From assembly GCF_035594125.1 (NCBI RefSeq), contig NC_087191.1:3107967-3171966 (forward strand): a stretch of DNA of 64,000 nucleotides, given 5' to 3'. A program made the position numbers and the translations under genes. Below the pieces are notes generated by a model. It had not been told where the DNA came from and did no database searches. It saw only the letters and a list, made by a program, of their open reading frames with translations. This stretch comes from Scylla paramamosain. Lineage: Eukaryota > Arthropoda > Malacostraca > Decapoda > Portunidae. Of the stretch, positions 51,602-62,795 are shown one piece after another (position 1 is the stretch's first letter; each line of letters begins with the position of its first letter).

Positions 51602-52704
51602 GTTGAGAGCTGTCTAAAAACAACTCTCTTCCTCCACACAAAAATACAAGCACCTAATAACAAACACGCACCCTTCACTGAAAATTTCAAAATTATCATG
51701 GCGACTCCTACACCAACCTCGGAGTCCCCATCTGGGGAGGGGACCACAAATGTCCCCAGGTCTTCTTATAACGACCCTAAGTGTCTTGACACCCCCCTCA
51801 ATTTTTTCTTCATTAATATTACCGCCAGCAGGCGGCGAAAGTTATTTCAGACCCACACGATGACACGAATCGTTTATTGAATCTGATTGAATCCGGTTGA
51901 ATCCACTTGAATTCGATCAAAACCTGAAGACATACAATAATGATCACAGACAATATTCTATATGAATAATTTGTATAATACAGGTATGATTCTGCACGTT
52001 ACTTATAGGATAATGTATTCTTACACAGACAGTTCTTACACTTAGGTGTTTAGGTCTTGGGGTAATCGTTAAGTAACACGCACGCCCTTTCTGACAGGTG
52101 CTCTAGGTAGGTCTATCTACTTCTGTCTCTACAGCAACACACGTCTTCCCTGCACAAGTGTACTCAGTAAAGTGTCCCTATTGTCCTCAGTTACTGCCTG
52201 CCCATCGTTATCCATTAGCGACGGCGATAAGGCGGCCTCATCTTAGCCTCATGTCATAACAAGCACCCTTCATCTCCTTACATCAACACTACCTCAGCAC
52301 CGACCGTACAAGGAATTCGCTGACTTAGGCCTCGTCTTGGTCCTCGCCCTGGCCTCCAGGTCCTTTCCTTCCTCACTGACAAACTCGCTTGCACAACAAC
52401 TTTTTTTCACCCGCTTGGCGGTAACAATTAACTTATGCAACATTCGCGGTTTAAGATCTAATTTTCAATCTGTAGAACACCACCTCTCCTCTTCTAAACC
52501 TCATTTTCTTTTCCTCACTGAAACTCAGGTGTCTGAGGCAACTGACAGTAGCCCCTTTTCTGTTCCCTCCTACTTTCTCTATCCCCATTTTCAATCCAAA
52601 GCTGGATGTTGCGTTTATGTGCGCAACGACTTAACCTGCTCTTGTGCCTACACTCTTGAATCTTCCGAGTTTTCCACCATCTGGCTATGACTACAGAGTC
52701 ACTC
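51602..52704 (+). mobile_element. LINE-1 family copy H: 5' fragment split by a solo LTR
   Basis: Carries part of the 5' UTR, ATGGCGACTCCTACACC at 51,699 and the start of the endonuclease. After the solo LTR (51,817-52,426) it continues with ATTCGCGG..., [13 protein letters not shown] and [10 protein letters not shown], then ends at AGAGTCACTCTCAT where inverted-duplication arm 2 begins. Everything downstream of the early endonuclease is absent. Confidence 0.85.
51817..52426 (-). mobile_element. Solo LTR of the 'TGTTACCGCC' family, 610 bp, ATTAA duplication
   Basis: Plus-strand edges TATTACCGCCAGCAGGCGGC and CCGCTTGGCGGTAACA, flanked by ATTAA (51,812-51,816 and 52,427-52,431), which is single in other LINE-1 copies at this point. 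Aligns throughout with the 46,627-47,254 LTR. The 5-bp duplication and TG...CA-type ends identify it as an LTR and not a MITE. Confidence 0.9.
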
Positions 52705-53720
52705 TCATCATCATCAAAGAAGAAACGAAAAGGATCCCAAAGAACCTGATCTTCACATATTTTAGAGATACTACCATTAAGATAGAATCACTTCCATGCA
52801 TCCACACATCAAGGCTAGAACACGCACTTAAGATAATATTATCACACGGCACATACACTCTGTCACTAAAACAACAATTAACACCTCCATATAAAAGGTT
52901 TTCTGTACAGTAATGGAAAGCTGAAATGTCAAGGCACATGCCCAAAAACTGTTGTGTATTGTATATTAAAAGCAAAAATGAATGATATAAAATGAACACG
53001 TCACCTTACTGGGTTCATTCAACACATGCAGTGTTGCTGGCAATGCATTTCCTTATGTAGGGCAAATACTAATACAATTAATGAACATTCCATGTTCCAA
53101 GGGGCACAAATCTATATGACCTAATGGAGGTCAATGTCATTCCTCAAAGCTTGAGTGCATAAGTTCCTTACATGATTTCCCATGTCAGAGGACAGATTAT
53201 GCATTACTTCATCATACCTTCAGGCCAGTTTTTTTTTCTTGAAATACATTAGAAACTAAATTTTCTAAGCAAAACTGATATATCAATGGGTAAATAATGT
53301 TTCTCCCAAAGCTATAAAGAAAAAAAAAAATAGAATCACGATTTTCATAAATTTGCGAGCACAGAGGTAAACAATCATTAGTGATCCAGAGATACAAAAT
53401 CACTATAATTAAGTAGCTTTCTTGATGCTGCATCTATCTATGCATTGACATATGTTCCTAAAATCTCTGCCAAAGGCTAACCGTGATAGTGTTTCATAGG
53501 ACAGCAGCTGACTATCTCACAAAAGAATTGCTGAAAAGCATATTGGGGCAATCATGACTAAAACCAGGTCAGATAACAGGGATTTATGCCATGGTTAGGC
53601 TAGCATCAACTGGTGCTCAATGTGTGGCTTGGATGAGACAACTTAATGCCCCAGAACTAAGGGCAGCGATGTTCATGCCGGCCACTACCTTCCACATCTG
53701 CCCACATCCAGGCCTACCAT
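52705..53720 (-). repeat. Inverted duplication, arm 2
   Basis: Reverse complement of 48,404-49,425. It begins exactly where LINE-1 copy H stops and ends at CTACCAT. Confidence 0.9.
53498..53720 (+). pseudogene. Second copy of the 48.4-kb candidate exon, broken
   Basis: Same acceptor-like GTTTCATAG and frame as 48,404-48,626, but an in-frame TGA (53,555-53,557) replaces a CGA Arg codon, and the normal stop lies at the duplication border and is lost. Confidence 0.6.
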
Positions 53721-53918
53721 AACAACATTGGTGTCATTAGTATCTAAATATTAATGGCGTCATTCAAAGGAAAGAAATAATAATTTTAACTATGATCACG
53801 TAAAATAAATTTCTAACATCATCATATCATTAGCAACTAAATCAAAAGATTAATGAGAGAAAACATAAGAGAATCAACTAATGGTTCCTTGAAAATGAAC
53901 ATTCAAATCTAAACAAAT

Positions 53919-54683
53919 TGTCGTGGATCGGGGACCCTTCACACTTACACACCCGCCGATCACATGCGATTCCTGGTTGAGTCTCCACATAGACCAAGGT
54001 AGGACACTCAAAAGAAAGCACAGTTATAAATTTTTCTATTTATATTTATACAGTAACTACAACGAAGGCCTGGCTAGGTATGGCTACACTCAGTGGCGCG
54101 TGAGCGGCATACAGAAAGAAATACTTATTCCTTCGGAAATGAGGCCAGTGCCGGTCTTTCCCTGGAAACACCACGATGTGACCACGTGGGTAGCGAACGA
54201 GGAAGAACTAAGCTACGTTGTGAGAACACAGCTTTACGTTAAGTTACTGGAGCATGGAGGTAAACAGCAGGCACTACTCACTGTATCACTCCACAAGGAG
54301 CGACGACCACGTGGTCGCTGGGCGAATGGATATGCGCTATAGAACAGGCCCCACCACAAATAACTCACCTAAGTCGTTCCCCTGGTGTACTCGCTTCTCC
54401 AGTCTGCTTCGATGAAAGCCAGCTTCGTTGGTCAGGGCCCCGGCTCACCGCTGCACCACGCTGTCCCCTCCACATGCTGGTCCTGATAGAGTTAAGGACG
54501 GCACGTCTCGGGCAATGGATGACTTGGCGGGAAGTGAGGCCTGGCGAGGTCGTGACCCGCTCACCTTGGCCCGTGCGCATTGATACAGGCTCCGCCTACC
54601 TGTCCGCATGGCGAATGGTTCTCTTCTATGAGAGGGCGGTAATTCATTGCTCTCACAAAATCCAGTGCTCCAGTACTTTCACA
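53919..54683 (-). mobile_element. 3' LTR of the Gmr1-like element
   Basis: Plus-strand edges TGTCGTGGATCGGGG and CAGTACTTTCACA. It matches the 5' LTR over ~330 bp at the left (CTTACACACCCGCCGATCAC onward) and ~50 bp at the right, with ~380 bp between that the 5' LTR lacks. Confidence 0.8.
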
Positions 54684-54737
54684 TTACTCCATACAAGGAG
54701 GAGGCAGGAGACACCTGCCGAAACAATAATTACTTCC

Positions 54738-57700
54738 AGTGAGGTCTAAAGCACTGTTCAGGAGGTGCTGTGAACTTATCATTAAACCCAGCTGTGACCT
54801 CACTGAACGTTTCCCTTTGTGTCTCACAACACAAGGGGGCAGTCACAGCCTGCCCTCTAAAAGACAACTCTCTTCCTCCACACAAAACTACAAGCACCTA
54901 ATAACACACACACCCTTCACTCAAAAATTTTAAGATCATCATGGCGACTCCCACACCAGCCTCGGAGCTCCCATCTGGGGAGGGGACCATAAATGTCCCC
55001 AGGTCGGACTGCCTTTCTGTCGACAATCCTAAGTGTCTTGACACCACCCTCAACTTTTTCTTCATTAACTTCTGCAACATTCGCTGTCTAAGATCTAATT
55101 TTCAATCTGTAGAACACCACCTCTCCTCTTCTAAACCTCATCTTCTTTTAATCACTGAAATTCAGGTGTCTGAGGCAACTGACAGTAGCCCCTTTTCTGT
55201 TCCCTCCTACTTTCTCTATCCTAATTTTCGATCCAAAGCTGAATGCTGCGTTTATGTGCGCAATGACTTAACCTGCTCTCGTGCCCACGCTCTTGAATCT
55301 TCCAAGTTTTCCACCATCTGGCTACGACTACAGAGTCACTCTCATACTAAATTTATCTGTGCTGTATACCTCTCACCTAACTCCTCTGACTATAAGAAAT
55401 TCTTTGACTACTTAACTTCCAAAGTGGAGCACATTCTGACACTCTTCCCTTTTGCAGAGATCTCCATTCTTGGAGACTTCAATGTTCACCACCAGCTTTG
55501 GCTTTCCTCTCCCTTCACTGACCATCCTGGTGAACTAGCCTACAACTTAGCTCTCCTCCATGACCTAGAGCAATTGGTGCAACACCTTACTCGTATTCCT
55601 GACCGTCTTGGAGATACGCCCAACATTCTTGACCTTTTCCTTACCTCTAATCCTGCTTATGCTGTCACCCTTTCTTCTCCGTTGGGCTCCTCCGATCACA
55701 ATCTCATATCTTTATCTTGTCCTATCGCTCCAATCCCTTCTCAGGATCCCCCTAAGCGATGGTGCCTCTGGCGTTTTGCCTGTGCTAGTTGGGGGGGACC
55801 TCAGGAGGTATTTTGCTGATTTTTCTTGGAATGACTACTGCTTCCGTGTCAGAGACCCGTCTTTGTGTGTTGAGCGCATAACAGAGGTGATAGTGTCTGG
55901 CATGGAGGCGTACATTCCTCACTCTTTTTCTCGTCCTAAACCTTCTAAAGCTTGGTTTAACACAGCTTGTTCTCGTGCTATACATGATAGAGAGGTGGCC
56001 CACAAAAGGTACTTAAGCCTTCCATCACCAGAATCTCATGCACTTTATATTTCTGCCCGGAACCATGCCAAGTCTGTTCTCCAACTAGCCAAAAACTCTT
56101 TCATTAACAGAAAATGTGAAAACCTTTCAAGATCTAACTCCCCTCGTGATTTCTGGCATCTAGCCAAAAATATCTCCAATAACTTTGCTTCTTCTTCTTT
56201 CCCTCCTCTATTTCAACCAGATGGCACCACTGCTATCACATCTATTTCTAAAGCTGAACTCTTCGCTCAAACCTTTGCTAAAAACCATACCTTGGACGAT
56301 TTTGGGCTTGTTCCTCCCTCTCCTCCACCCTCTGACTACTTCATGCCACTTATTAAAATTCTTCGCAATGATGTTTTCCATGCCCTCGCTGGCCTAAATC
56401 CTCGGAAGGCTTATAGACCTGATGGCGTCCCTCCTATTGTTCTCCGAAACTGTGCCTCCGTGCTTGCACCTTGCCTAGTCAAACTCTTTCAGCTCTGTCT
56501 GTCAACATCTACCTTTCCTTCTTGCTGGAAGTTTGCCTACATTTAACCTGTTCCTAAAAAGGGTGACCGTTCTAATCCCTCAAACTACCGTCCTATTGCT
56601 TTAATTTCCTGCATATCTAAAATTTTTGAATCTATCCTCAACAGGAAGATTCTTAAACATCTATCACTTCACAACCTTCTATCTGATCGCCAGTATGGAT
56701 TCCGTCAAGGCCGGTCTACTGGTGATCTTCTGGCTTTCCTTACTGAGTCTTGGTCATCCTCTTTTAGAGATTTTGGTGAAACTTTTGCTGTTGCCTTCGA
56801 CATATCAAAAGCTTTTGATAGTGTCTGGCTCAAAGCTTTGATTTCCAAACTACCCTCCTACGGTTTCAATCCTTCTCTCTGTAACTTCATCTCAAGTTTC
56901 CTTTCTGACTGTTCTATTGCTGCTGTGGTAGATGGTCACTGTTTTTCTCTTAAATCTATTAACAGTGGTGTTCCTCAGGGTTCTGTCCTGTCACCCACTC
57001 TCTTCTTATTATTCATTAATGATCTTCTGAACCAAACTTCTTGTCCAATCCACTCCTACGCTGATGATACATACCACCCTGCACTTTTCCTCGTCTTTTC
57101 AAAGACGTCCAACCCTTCAGGAGGTAAACATATCACGCAGGGAAGCCACAGAACGCTTGACTTCTGATCTTTCTAAAATTTTTGATTGGTTCAGAGCAAA
57201 CCTGGTATTGTTCAATGCCTCAAAAACTCAATTATTCCATCTATCAACTTGACACAACCTTCCAGACAACTATCCCCTCTACTTCATTGACACTCAACTG
57301 TCCCCCTCTTCTACACTGAACATCCTCGGTCTGTCCTTTACTTATAATCTGAACTGGAAACTTCACATCTCATCTCTAGCTAAAACAGCTTCTATGAAGT
57401 TAGGTGTTCTGAGACGTCTCCGCCAGTTTTTCTCACCCCCCCAGCTGCTAACTCTGTAAAAGGGCCTTATCCGTCCATGTATGGAGTATGCTTCACATGT
57501 CTGGGGGGGTTCCACTCATACTGCTCTTCTAGATAGGGTGGAATGAAAAGCTTTTCGTCTCATCAACTCCTCTCCTCTAACTGACTGTCTTCAGCCTCTC
57601 TCTCTCACCGCCACAATGTTGCATATCTACCTGTCTTCTACCGCTATTTTCATGCTAACTGCTCTTCTGATCTTGCTAACTGCATGCCTCCCCTCCTTCC

Positions 57701-57955
57701 GCGGCCTCGCTGCACAAGACTTTCTTCTTTCTCTCACCCCTATTCTGTCCACCTCTCTAACGCAAGAGTTAACCAGTATTCTCAATCATTCATCCCTTTC
57801 TCTGGTAAACTCTGGAACTCCCTGCCTGCTTCTGTATTTCCACCTTCCTATGACTTGAATTCCTTCAAGAGGGAGGGACTGGCATTTCAGTGGGCATATT
57901 TTTTTATTGGATTTTTGTTGCTCTTGGCCAGTGTTCTTCCTACATAAAAAAAAAA
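54738..57955 (+). mobile_element. LINE-1 family copy G, full length reference copy
   Basis: From CAGTGAGGTCTAAAG to CCTACATAAAAAAAAAAAA, about 3.2 kb: a 5' UTR of ~200 bp, one long ORF and a short 3' UTR. Inserted into the 3' region of the Gmr1-like element, so younger than it. No target duplication was identified. Confidence 0.9.
54941..57870 (+). pseudogene. LINE-1 copy G ORF: APE endonuclease, RT, C-terminal domain
   Basis: The ATG at 54,941 opens a frame beginning [15 protein letters not shown]. The endonuclease spans codons ~35-255 with [30 protein letters not shown] and SSDHN. A seven-G run near 55,791 (six in copy A) shifts the frame. The RT follows with LDFL-type fingers, [25 protein letters not shown] and YADD (57,057-57,068), then a 4-base insertion just after it. 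A TAA at 56,544-56,546 and further breaks occur. The C-terminal FIPFSGKLWNSLPASVF and YDLNSFKRE motifs are at ~57,790-57,870. Single-ORF APE-type LINE; no separate ORF1 was seen. Confidence 0.85.
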
Positions 57956-58839
57956 AATACAAACGAGGATTTTTTTCGGAAAAAAAAAAAAAATTCTAAG
58001 CCTTACTGGCTACAAACGGGTGTGTGTAGACTAAAAGAATCTTCGGGTGGAAGCTCAGGTGGCTCATGAGGGTAAAAATCCGTATTTGCGTTAAGAATCT
58101 AACTTAAGGGAAAAAAACTCCTGAATCAGCTGAACCTTCCCGTGCCTTTTGCGAGACGAAATATCGTCAGACTTAAATCGCCCTCCTATTGTTACGTATG
58201 TTTATGTATAACATAACGGAATGTAGGTGTTTGAGTGTACGTAATGTATGTGTAAGAGACTCGCAGGCGCTGCACGAACGCGGGAGCGGTGTCTTCGGAT
58301 TCATCCTGGAGAAGACGCGGCGTGGTGACACCTCTCTCTGGAGAACACGAGCGTGTTCCGAACGGCCTTCAGGTCGAGGGTGGCTTCAGAGTCCCTCTGC
58401 CAACAAAGAGAAAATTTAGCGTCTTCATAATACATTTTACACGTCATACTTAAACAAAGAACACAAGTGACAACTCATCCTGTGGTTAGGGGTGTAGTAG
58501 TGTTGGTGGTTACTCGTTTCGTGGAGTCACCACGTAACCTGGTCCACCATCTTTCTTTCCCGGCACCCGGAAGACGTCCTCCATAAAGATGCTGCTGATG
58601 CTGCTGGGGGCGAAACTGTGGTGATTATGTGCAGGTACCCACACATTTCCTCAAGGTAGGGACACCTGGTGCTGGAATGAATAGGCATTATGCATGACAT
58701 GTAAACATAGGCAAACTCCTTCAGACCGATCTAGAACATTAACTTAGTGATCTAACCAGACGCATGGCAAGATCATCTCCTTACTGATGACGAAGAGGTA
58801 CTACTCGCTCGTCTTAGCCGGCGCGCTAGTTCCTTGTAG
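57956..58839 (-). other. 3' region of the Gmr1-like element; no domain recognised
   Basis: Lies between the RNase H end and LINE-1 copy G. On the minus strand a short frame includes MEDVFRVPGKKDGGPGYVV, which I do not recognise. On the plus strand TGTTACGTATG at 58,190 looks like an LTR start, but no matching end was found. No envelope-like gene is visible. Confidence 0.4.
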
Positions 58840-59250
58840 AAGGCAAGACAGCACGTCGGCCCCGACATTGTCTCGGCCACGGATGTACTGAACTCGCATC
58901 TGAAATTGTTGCAGAGCCCATCTCATTATTTGGGAATATGCATTCTTAGAGGTACGCAGTGACTCCAGGGGCATGTGGTCTGTCTACAATACAAACTCAT
59001 CCTCATATAAGTATAAGTAGAATTTCTTTATTCCGTCTACTACGGCAAGTAGTTCACGTTCTACCGTGCTGTAGTTCTTCTCTGCTGATTTGAGCTTCCT
59101 GCTGTAATAGGCCAAGGAGAAGATGTCGTCCTTTTCCTGCAGCAACACAACACCCAAACCTTCACAGGATGCATCGGTCCTAAGTACAAAGGGCTTTGAA
59201 GGGTCAAGCAACTGTAAGATAGGTTCTTTGCACAGCAAGGACTTCAGTGC
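58840..59250 (-). pseudogene. Gmr1-like pol: RNase H
   Basis: RNase H motifs read LRTDASCEGLGVVLLQ, LAYYSRKLKSAEKNYS and TVERELLAVV, then, after an in-frame stop at about 58,983, DHMPLES and RGRDNVGADVLS. These are the standard Ty3/gypsy RNase H landmarks (first catalytic Asp in RTDAS, Glu in ERELLA). It lies at the 3' end of pol, with no integrase after it. Confidence 0.85.
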
Positions 59251-60220
59251 CTTGAAGGATCTGTCCTCGTGGGGCCCCCACTCAATCTTGTTTGGTGCTC
59301 TTTTCTTAACAAGCTCATACAGTGGCAGTGCTACCGCTGCAAAGTTGGGGACAAACCTGCGGTAATACCGTGCTAACCCTAGAAACGATTGGACCTGTCT
59401 TCTTGTGTGGGGAACAGGAGCTTCCTATATTTTCTGAACTTTGTCCTCCAAGCAGAGGCACTGTCCTTAACTCACTTTGTGGCCTAGGAAATCGACATCT
59501 GCCTTGGCAATCTCACACTTGCTCAGCTTAACCGTCATGTTGACGTCTCGGAGTTTATCTAGGACCGTACGTAACAGTCTTACATGGTCCTCCAAATCCG
59601 TAGAATGAATCAGTACGTCATCTACGAAAACCTCGACCCCATTCAGGTCACCCAGTACCTGTCTTATTCGGCAGTTGAAAACAGCGGGAGAATTGGCAAG
59701 GCCGAAAGGAAGGACCCGATATTGATAGAGGCAAAAGCCGTTATTTCCCTTGATTCGGGGTCAAGCGGGATCTGAAAGAATCCTTTCGTGAGCCAGTTTG
59801 CTGAACACCCTCGAGTGCGACAGCCTGCTAAATATCTGTTGGTCGAACATGGGCTCTGTGTCTATTTGTGTTACTGCGTTAACCCTTCGGAAGTCGCCGC
59901 AGATCCTAACACTACTGCCTTTCTTGTGTATGACGAGCATAGGACTGCAATATGGAGAATCGGATCTCTCAATAATGCCCAAGTCCTCCATTTTTTTTAT
60001 TTCCTCAGCCACAACGTCCCTAAGCTGCAGAGGGACCTGATAGGGTTTCACTTTCACTGGCTTCCTGTTCGTTAGAGTGATCTTGTGGGGTGCCACTTGG
60101 GCCACGCAAGGCTTGTCAGAAAAGACTTCCGTGTATTCACCCAGAAGATTCTGTATTATCGATACTTCCTCAGGTGACAGCCTTTCAGATAACGCGACGT
60201 CATCTACAGTTTCTGTCTGA
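59251..60220 (-). pseudogene. Gmr1-like pol: reverse transcriptase
   Basis: The connection from integrase is continuous: LSPEEVSIIQNLL and EVFSDKPC lead into VKVKPYQVP, IIERSDSPYCSPMLVI, RICGDFRRVNAVT and SHSRVFSKL. At motif A (near 59,795) a small deletion removes the catalytic Asp and shifts the frame. After further frame changes come YRVLPFGLANSPAVF, VFVDDVLIHS (FVDD at 59,617-59,628) and SFLGLARYYRRFVPNF. The motif set is clearly Ty3/gypsy and not copia. Confidence 0.85.
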
Positions 60221-61200
60221 CGCTTTTTGTATAGTGAGTGGACCGTTTCCTACGTCCTCTGCATCGTGAATCACGGCTGCACTGCATTCGATCTCACCTT
60301 CCTCTTTCGCAGCTGTTGGAGGGGAAAAGATACCACACACGGCTTTCAAACAGGCGATCTTGTCCTCAGCATATGCTGTTTCCTGAGCGCCAGCTCTACC
60401 AGAGATGGCAGGAGCATGATACTCCTTAAGCATGTTATTGTGGAGACATTTCCGTTTTCCATCTATCAGTACAACATAATTTAAATCGGAGACGCGCTCT
60501 AGGACCTCATAAGGCCCCTTTCGCTGCGCCAGCAACTTATTATGAGCAATGGGTAGGAGTACTAAGCACTCCTGGCCAGGCTGCAGGGTGCGTAGTCGCG
60601 CATCTCAATCATAATGCGCCTTTGGTACCTCCTGGGTCTTCAGGAGTTCTTCCTTGGCCATATGACAGGTTTCCCTAAGTCTGCCAGCCAGGTTTATAAC
60701 GTACTCGTATGTTGTACGTACCTCCGGACTTGGCACGTCCTCGTCCCATAGCTCTCTCAGCACTTGGAGTGGACCGCGCACTGCTCTCCCGTAGAGTAGC
60801 TCGAAAGAAGAGAACTTCAGTGTACTCTGTGGTGCTTCCCTGTATGCGAACAGGAGAGGAGCCACAAATCTCGGCCATTCCTTGGGTTGCTCGGCGGCCA
60901 GCCGCATGAGCATCTTCTTCAGTATGCCGTTGAACCTCTCGCACAGACCGTTACACATGGGATGCCAGGGTGTCGTGTTAAGGCCCTTCACGGAGAGAAG
61001 TCTAAACGACTCGTCCATCATGGCAGACGTAAACTGAGTGCCTCGGTCGCTCAGCACCTCCTTGGGAATATCCACACGGTAGAATATCCCTACCAGCCCT
61101 TCAGCCACCGTGGTGGCCTCTATATTTTTCAGGGTTACTGCTTCAGGCCAGCGAGTGCTGAAGTCCACACACGTGAGTAGATATTTTGATCCGTCAGTTT
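60221..61200 (-). pseudogene. Gmr1-like pol: integrase core and GPY module
   Basis: The core reads CVDFSTRWPEAVTL (first catalytic Asp), VLSDRGTQFTSAMM (second Asp), HPMCNGLCERFNGILKKML (with the catalytic Glu), then FAYREAPQSTLKFSSFELL and GPLQVLRELW. After a stop near 60,605 it continues with QPGQECLVLLPIAHNKLL and the GPYEVLERVSDLNYVV module, typical of gypsy/retroviral-type integrase C-termini. It lies upstream of RT. The N-terminal HHCC zinc domain is not visible. Confidence 0.85.
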
Positions 61201-62316
61201 GTGAATTTACTGGTACTGAGTAGGCGGCTGCTAATCAAAATGAGTGGGGTTGTGGGGCCCTGTTATGTGCTTCAAGTGTCACCTGAACGCTATCTACGTC
61301 CGGCGAGGGGTGGTTCTGGACAGCTGTAAGTGGAGGAGCGTCTGCCGCTAGTACAATATCCTCCGGCGTTTCGAACCGCGCGGCAGCATATCTGCCTGTG
61401 TGCAGGCCAGCTCTCATAGGTGGTGCGGGACGCGATGAGCTGGTATTCCATCCACGTGGTGGTTGAAACTTAATACCTTCCCTTGTGGCTTATTCTGCTG
61501 GAAGCGAGGCGGTGCCTGCTCCTTCCTTACTGGCTACAGATCGTTGGGCTGCGGTTTGCTGACGTTCCCCGCGGAACGGACGTTTCCCGTGGCCTTAGTT
61601 GTGGCCACAAACTCAGGTGGGCACATTTCCTCAAACCTGTCGCGTATGACTAACTCCCGCAACGTTTCATACGCGAGTTAAATTCCCTCATTCTGCACTC
61701 GCTCGTCAAAGAGATGAGAAATTCTGGCGTGAGCCTGAACGGCAGTTTCGTTATCACTGATAGTGGCACTGCGAAGTGACTGCTTGGTGGCCTCCGCCGT
61801 TCTGCCAAACGCCTTCAAAAGAACGCATTTCATATGCTAGTACGAGTTATCTTCGGGCCCTAGCCCATGTACGATGGACAAGGCTTTGCCTGTAAACAGG
61901 CTGTAAAATTTGATGGCCTTCTCTTCAGACTCCATCTCATACAACTTGGCCAGCCGCTCGAAACGGGAATTGAAGGCATCGATGTCTTCACTTTCACGGT
62001 AAGCATTAAGTTTCACTCTATATAAGGCACGCAGAGTGCTTCCCTCAGAATTTCGAGATCGAGTCTCTTCCGCCTCCGCACGGCGAAGCTTCATTTCAGC
62101 CATCGCTTTCTCGTGTTCCCGTTCTTCGGCACCAGTTATTTCCTGCCTCTCGCTTTCCTGCCTTTCCTCCTTCCACAGACGGTCCTCTCTTTCCTCAGCT
62201 AGCCGCTTCTGTATATACTCACTAACCTTTTTCGCTGCTGTTATGTTCAGCGCCGCGATTTCAGGCCTAAACCGCGTAAAGGGATCGTAAGATTCACTAT
62301 GACCCTCGGATGCCAT
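61201..62316 (-). pseudogene. Gmr1-like gag (partial)
   Basis: The ATG at 62,314-62,316 begins MASEGHSESYDPF. A Glu/Arg-rich coiled coil occupies residues ~30-95 and is followed by YRVKLNAYRESEDIDAFNSR and KALSIVHGL, a capsid-like helical segment. The frame stops at 61,837-61,839 but continues recognisably (LLKAFGRTAEATKQSLRSA, RELVIRDRFEEMCPPE), resembling SCAN/capsid-like gags. Beyond ~61,450 no zinc knuckle or protease can be read and the sequence joins the integrase core at about 61,200, implying an internal deletion. Confidence 0.75.
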
Positions 62317-62392
62317 TGTCTAGAGCAAATTTGTCAGCAAAATTACACGGTACAAAAGAATTACTCTACCGTGAATGCGCTTAGTATGAGAT

Positions 62393-62409
62393 CCCTGTTT
62401 GGGCGCCAA
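62393..62409 (-). promoter_or_regulatory. Primer-binding site, tRNA-Lys type
   Basis: TGGCGCCCAAACAGGGA on the minus strand, one or two bases inside the 5' LTR end. It closely matches the sequence complementary to the 3' end of tRNA-Lys(UUU) (TGGCGCCCGAACAGGGA), differing at one position. Confidence 0.8.
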
Positions 62410-62410
62410 T

Positions 62411-62795
62411 TGTCATGCATCCGAGTCCCTTCACACTTACACACCCGCCGATCACATGCGATTCCTGGTTGAGTCTCCAGGTAGACTAGAGCAGGACACG
62501 CAAAAGAAAGCACAGTTATAAATTTTTCTATTTATATTTATACAGTAACTACAACGAAGGCCTGGCTAAGTATGGCTACACTTAGTGGTGCGTGAGCGGC
62601 ACACAGAAAGAAATACTTATTCCTCCGGAAGTGAGGCCAGTGCCCGGTCCTTCCCCTGGAAACACCACGATGTGACCACGTGGGCAGCGAACGAGGAAGA
62701 ACTAAGCTACGTTGTGAGAACACAGCTTTATGCTAACTTATTTTACGGCGGTAATTTATTGCCCTCACAAAATCTAGTGCTCCTGTGCTCTCACA
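62411..62795 (-). mobile_element. 5' LTR of the Gmr1-like element, internally deleted
   Basis: Plus-strand edges TGTCATGCATCCGAGTC and CTGTGCTCTCACA; 385 bp against 765 bp in the 3' LTR. The missing part is between ~62,742 and ~62,748. Confidence 0.8.

Larger units (their letters stand above)
53919..62795 (-). mobile_element. Gmr1-like Ty3/gypsy retrotransposon (gag-IN-RT-RNase H)
   Basis: On the minus strand: 5' LTR (62,411-62,795), tRNA-Lys-type primer site, gag (62,316 downward), integrase (61,200-60,200), RT (60,220-59,250), RNase H (59,250-58,840), a 3' region, then the 3' LTR (53,919-54,683). LINE-1 copy G (54,738-57,955) is inserted near the 3' end. Flanks CAAAT (53,914-53,918) and CAGAT (62,796-62,800) match in four of five bases. 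Integrase upstream of RT is the order of copia elements and of the Gmr1-like gypsy group. The reading frames are broken many times, and the gag-integrase junction has lost zinc knuckle, protease and integrase N-terminus. Confidence 0.85.

Noticed and set aside
42862..52426. TTACCGCC...GGCGGTAA units as inverted-repeat MITEs
   Set aside because: The ends look like short inverted repeats, but TG...CA termini, 4-5 bp duplications, AATAAA signals and a polypurine tract next to one copy fit LTRs better.
58840..61200. Integrase-before-RT as a local rearrangement of a normal gypsy element
   Set aside because: The GPY module passes into the RT leader without a break or foreign insert, no second integrase follows RNase H, and both LTRs bracket this order.
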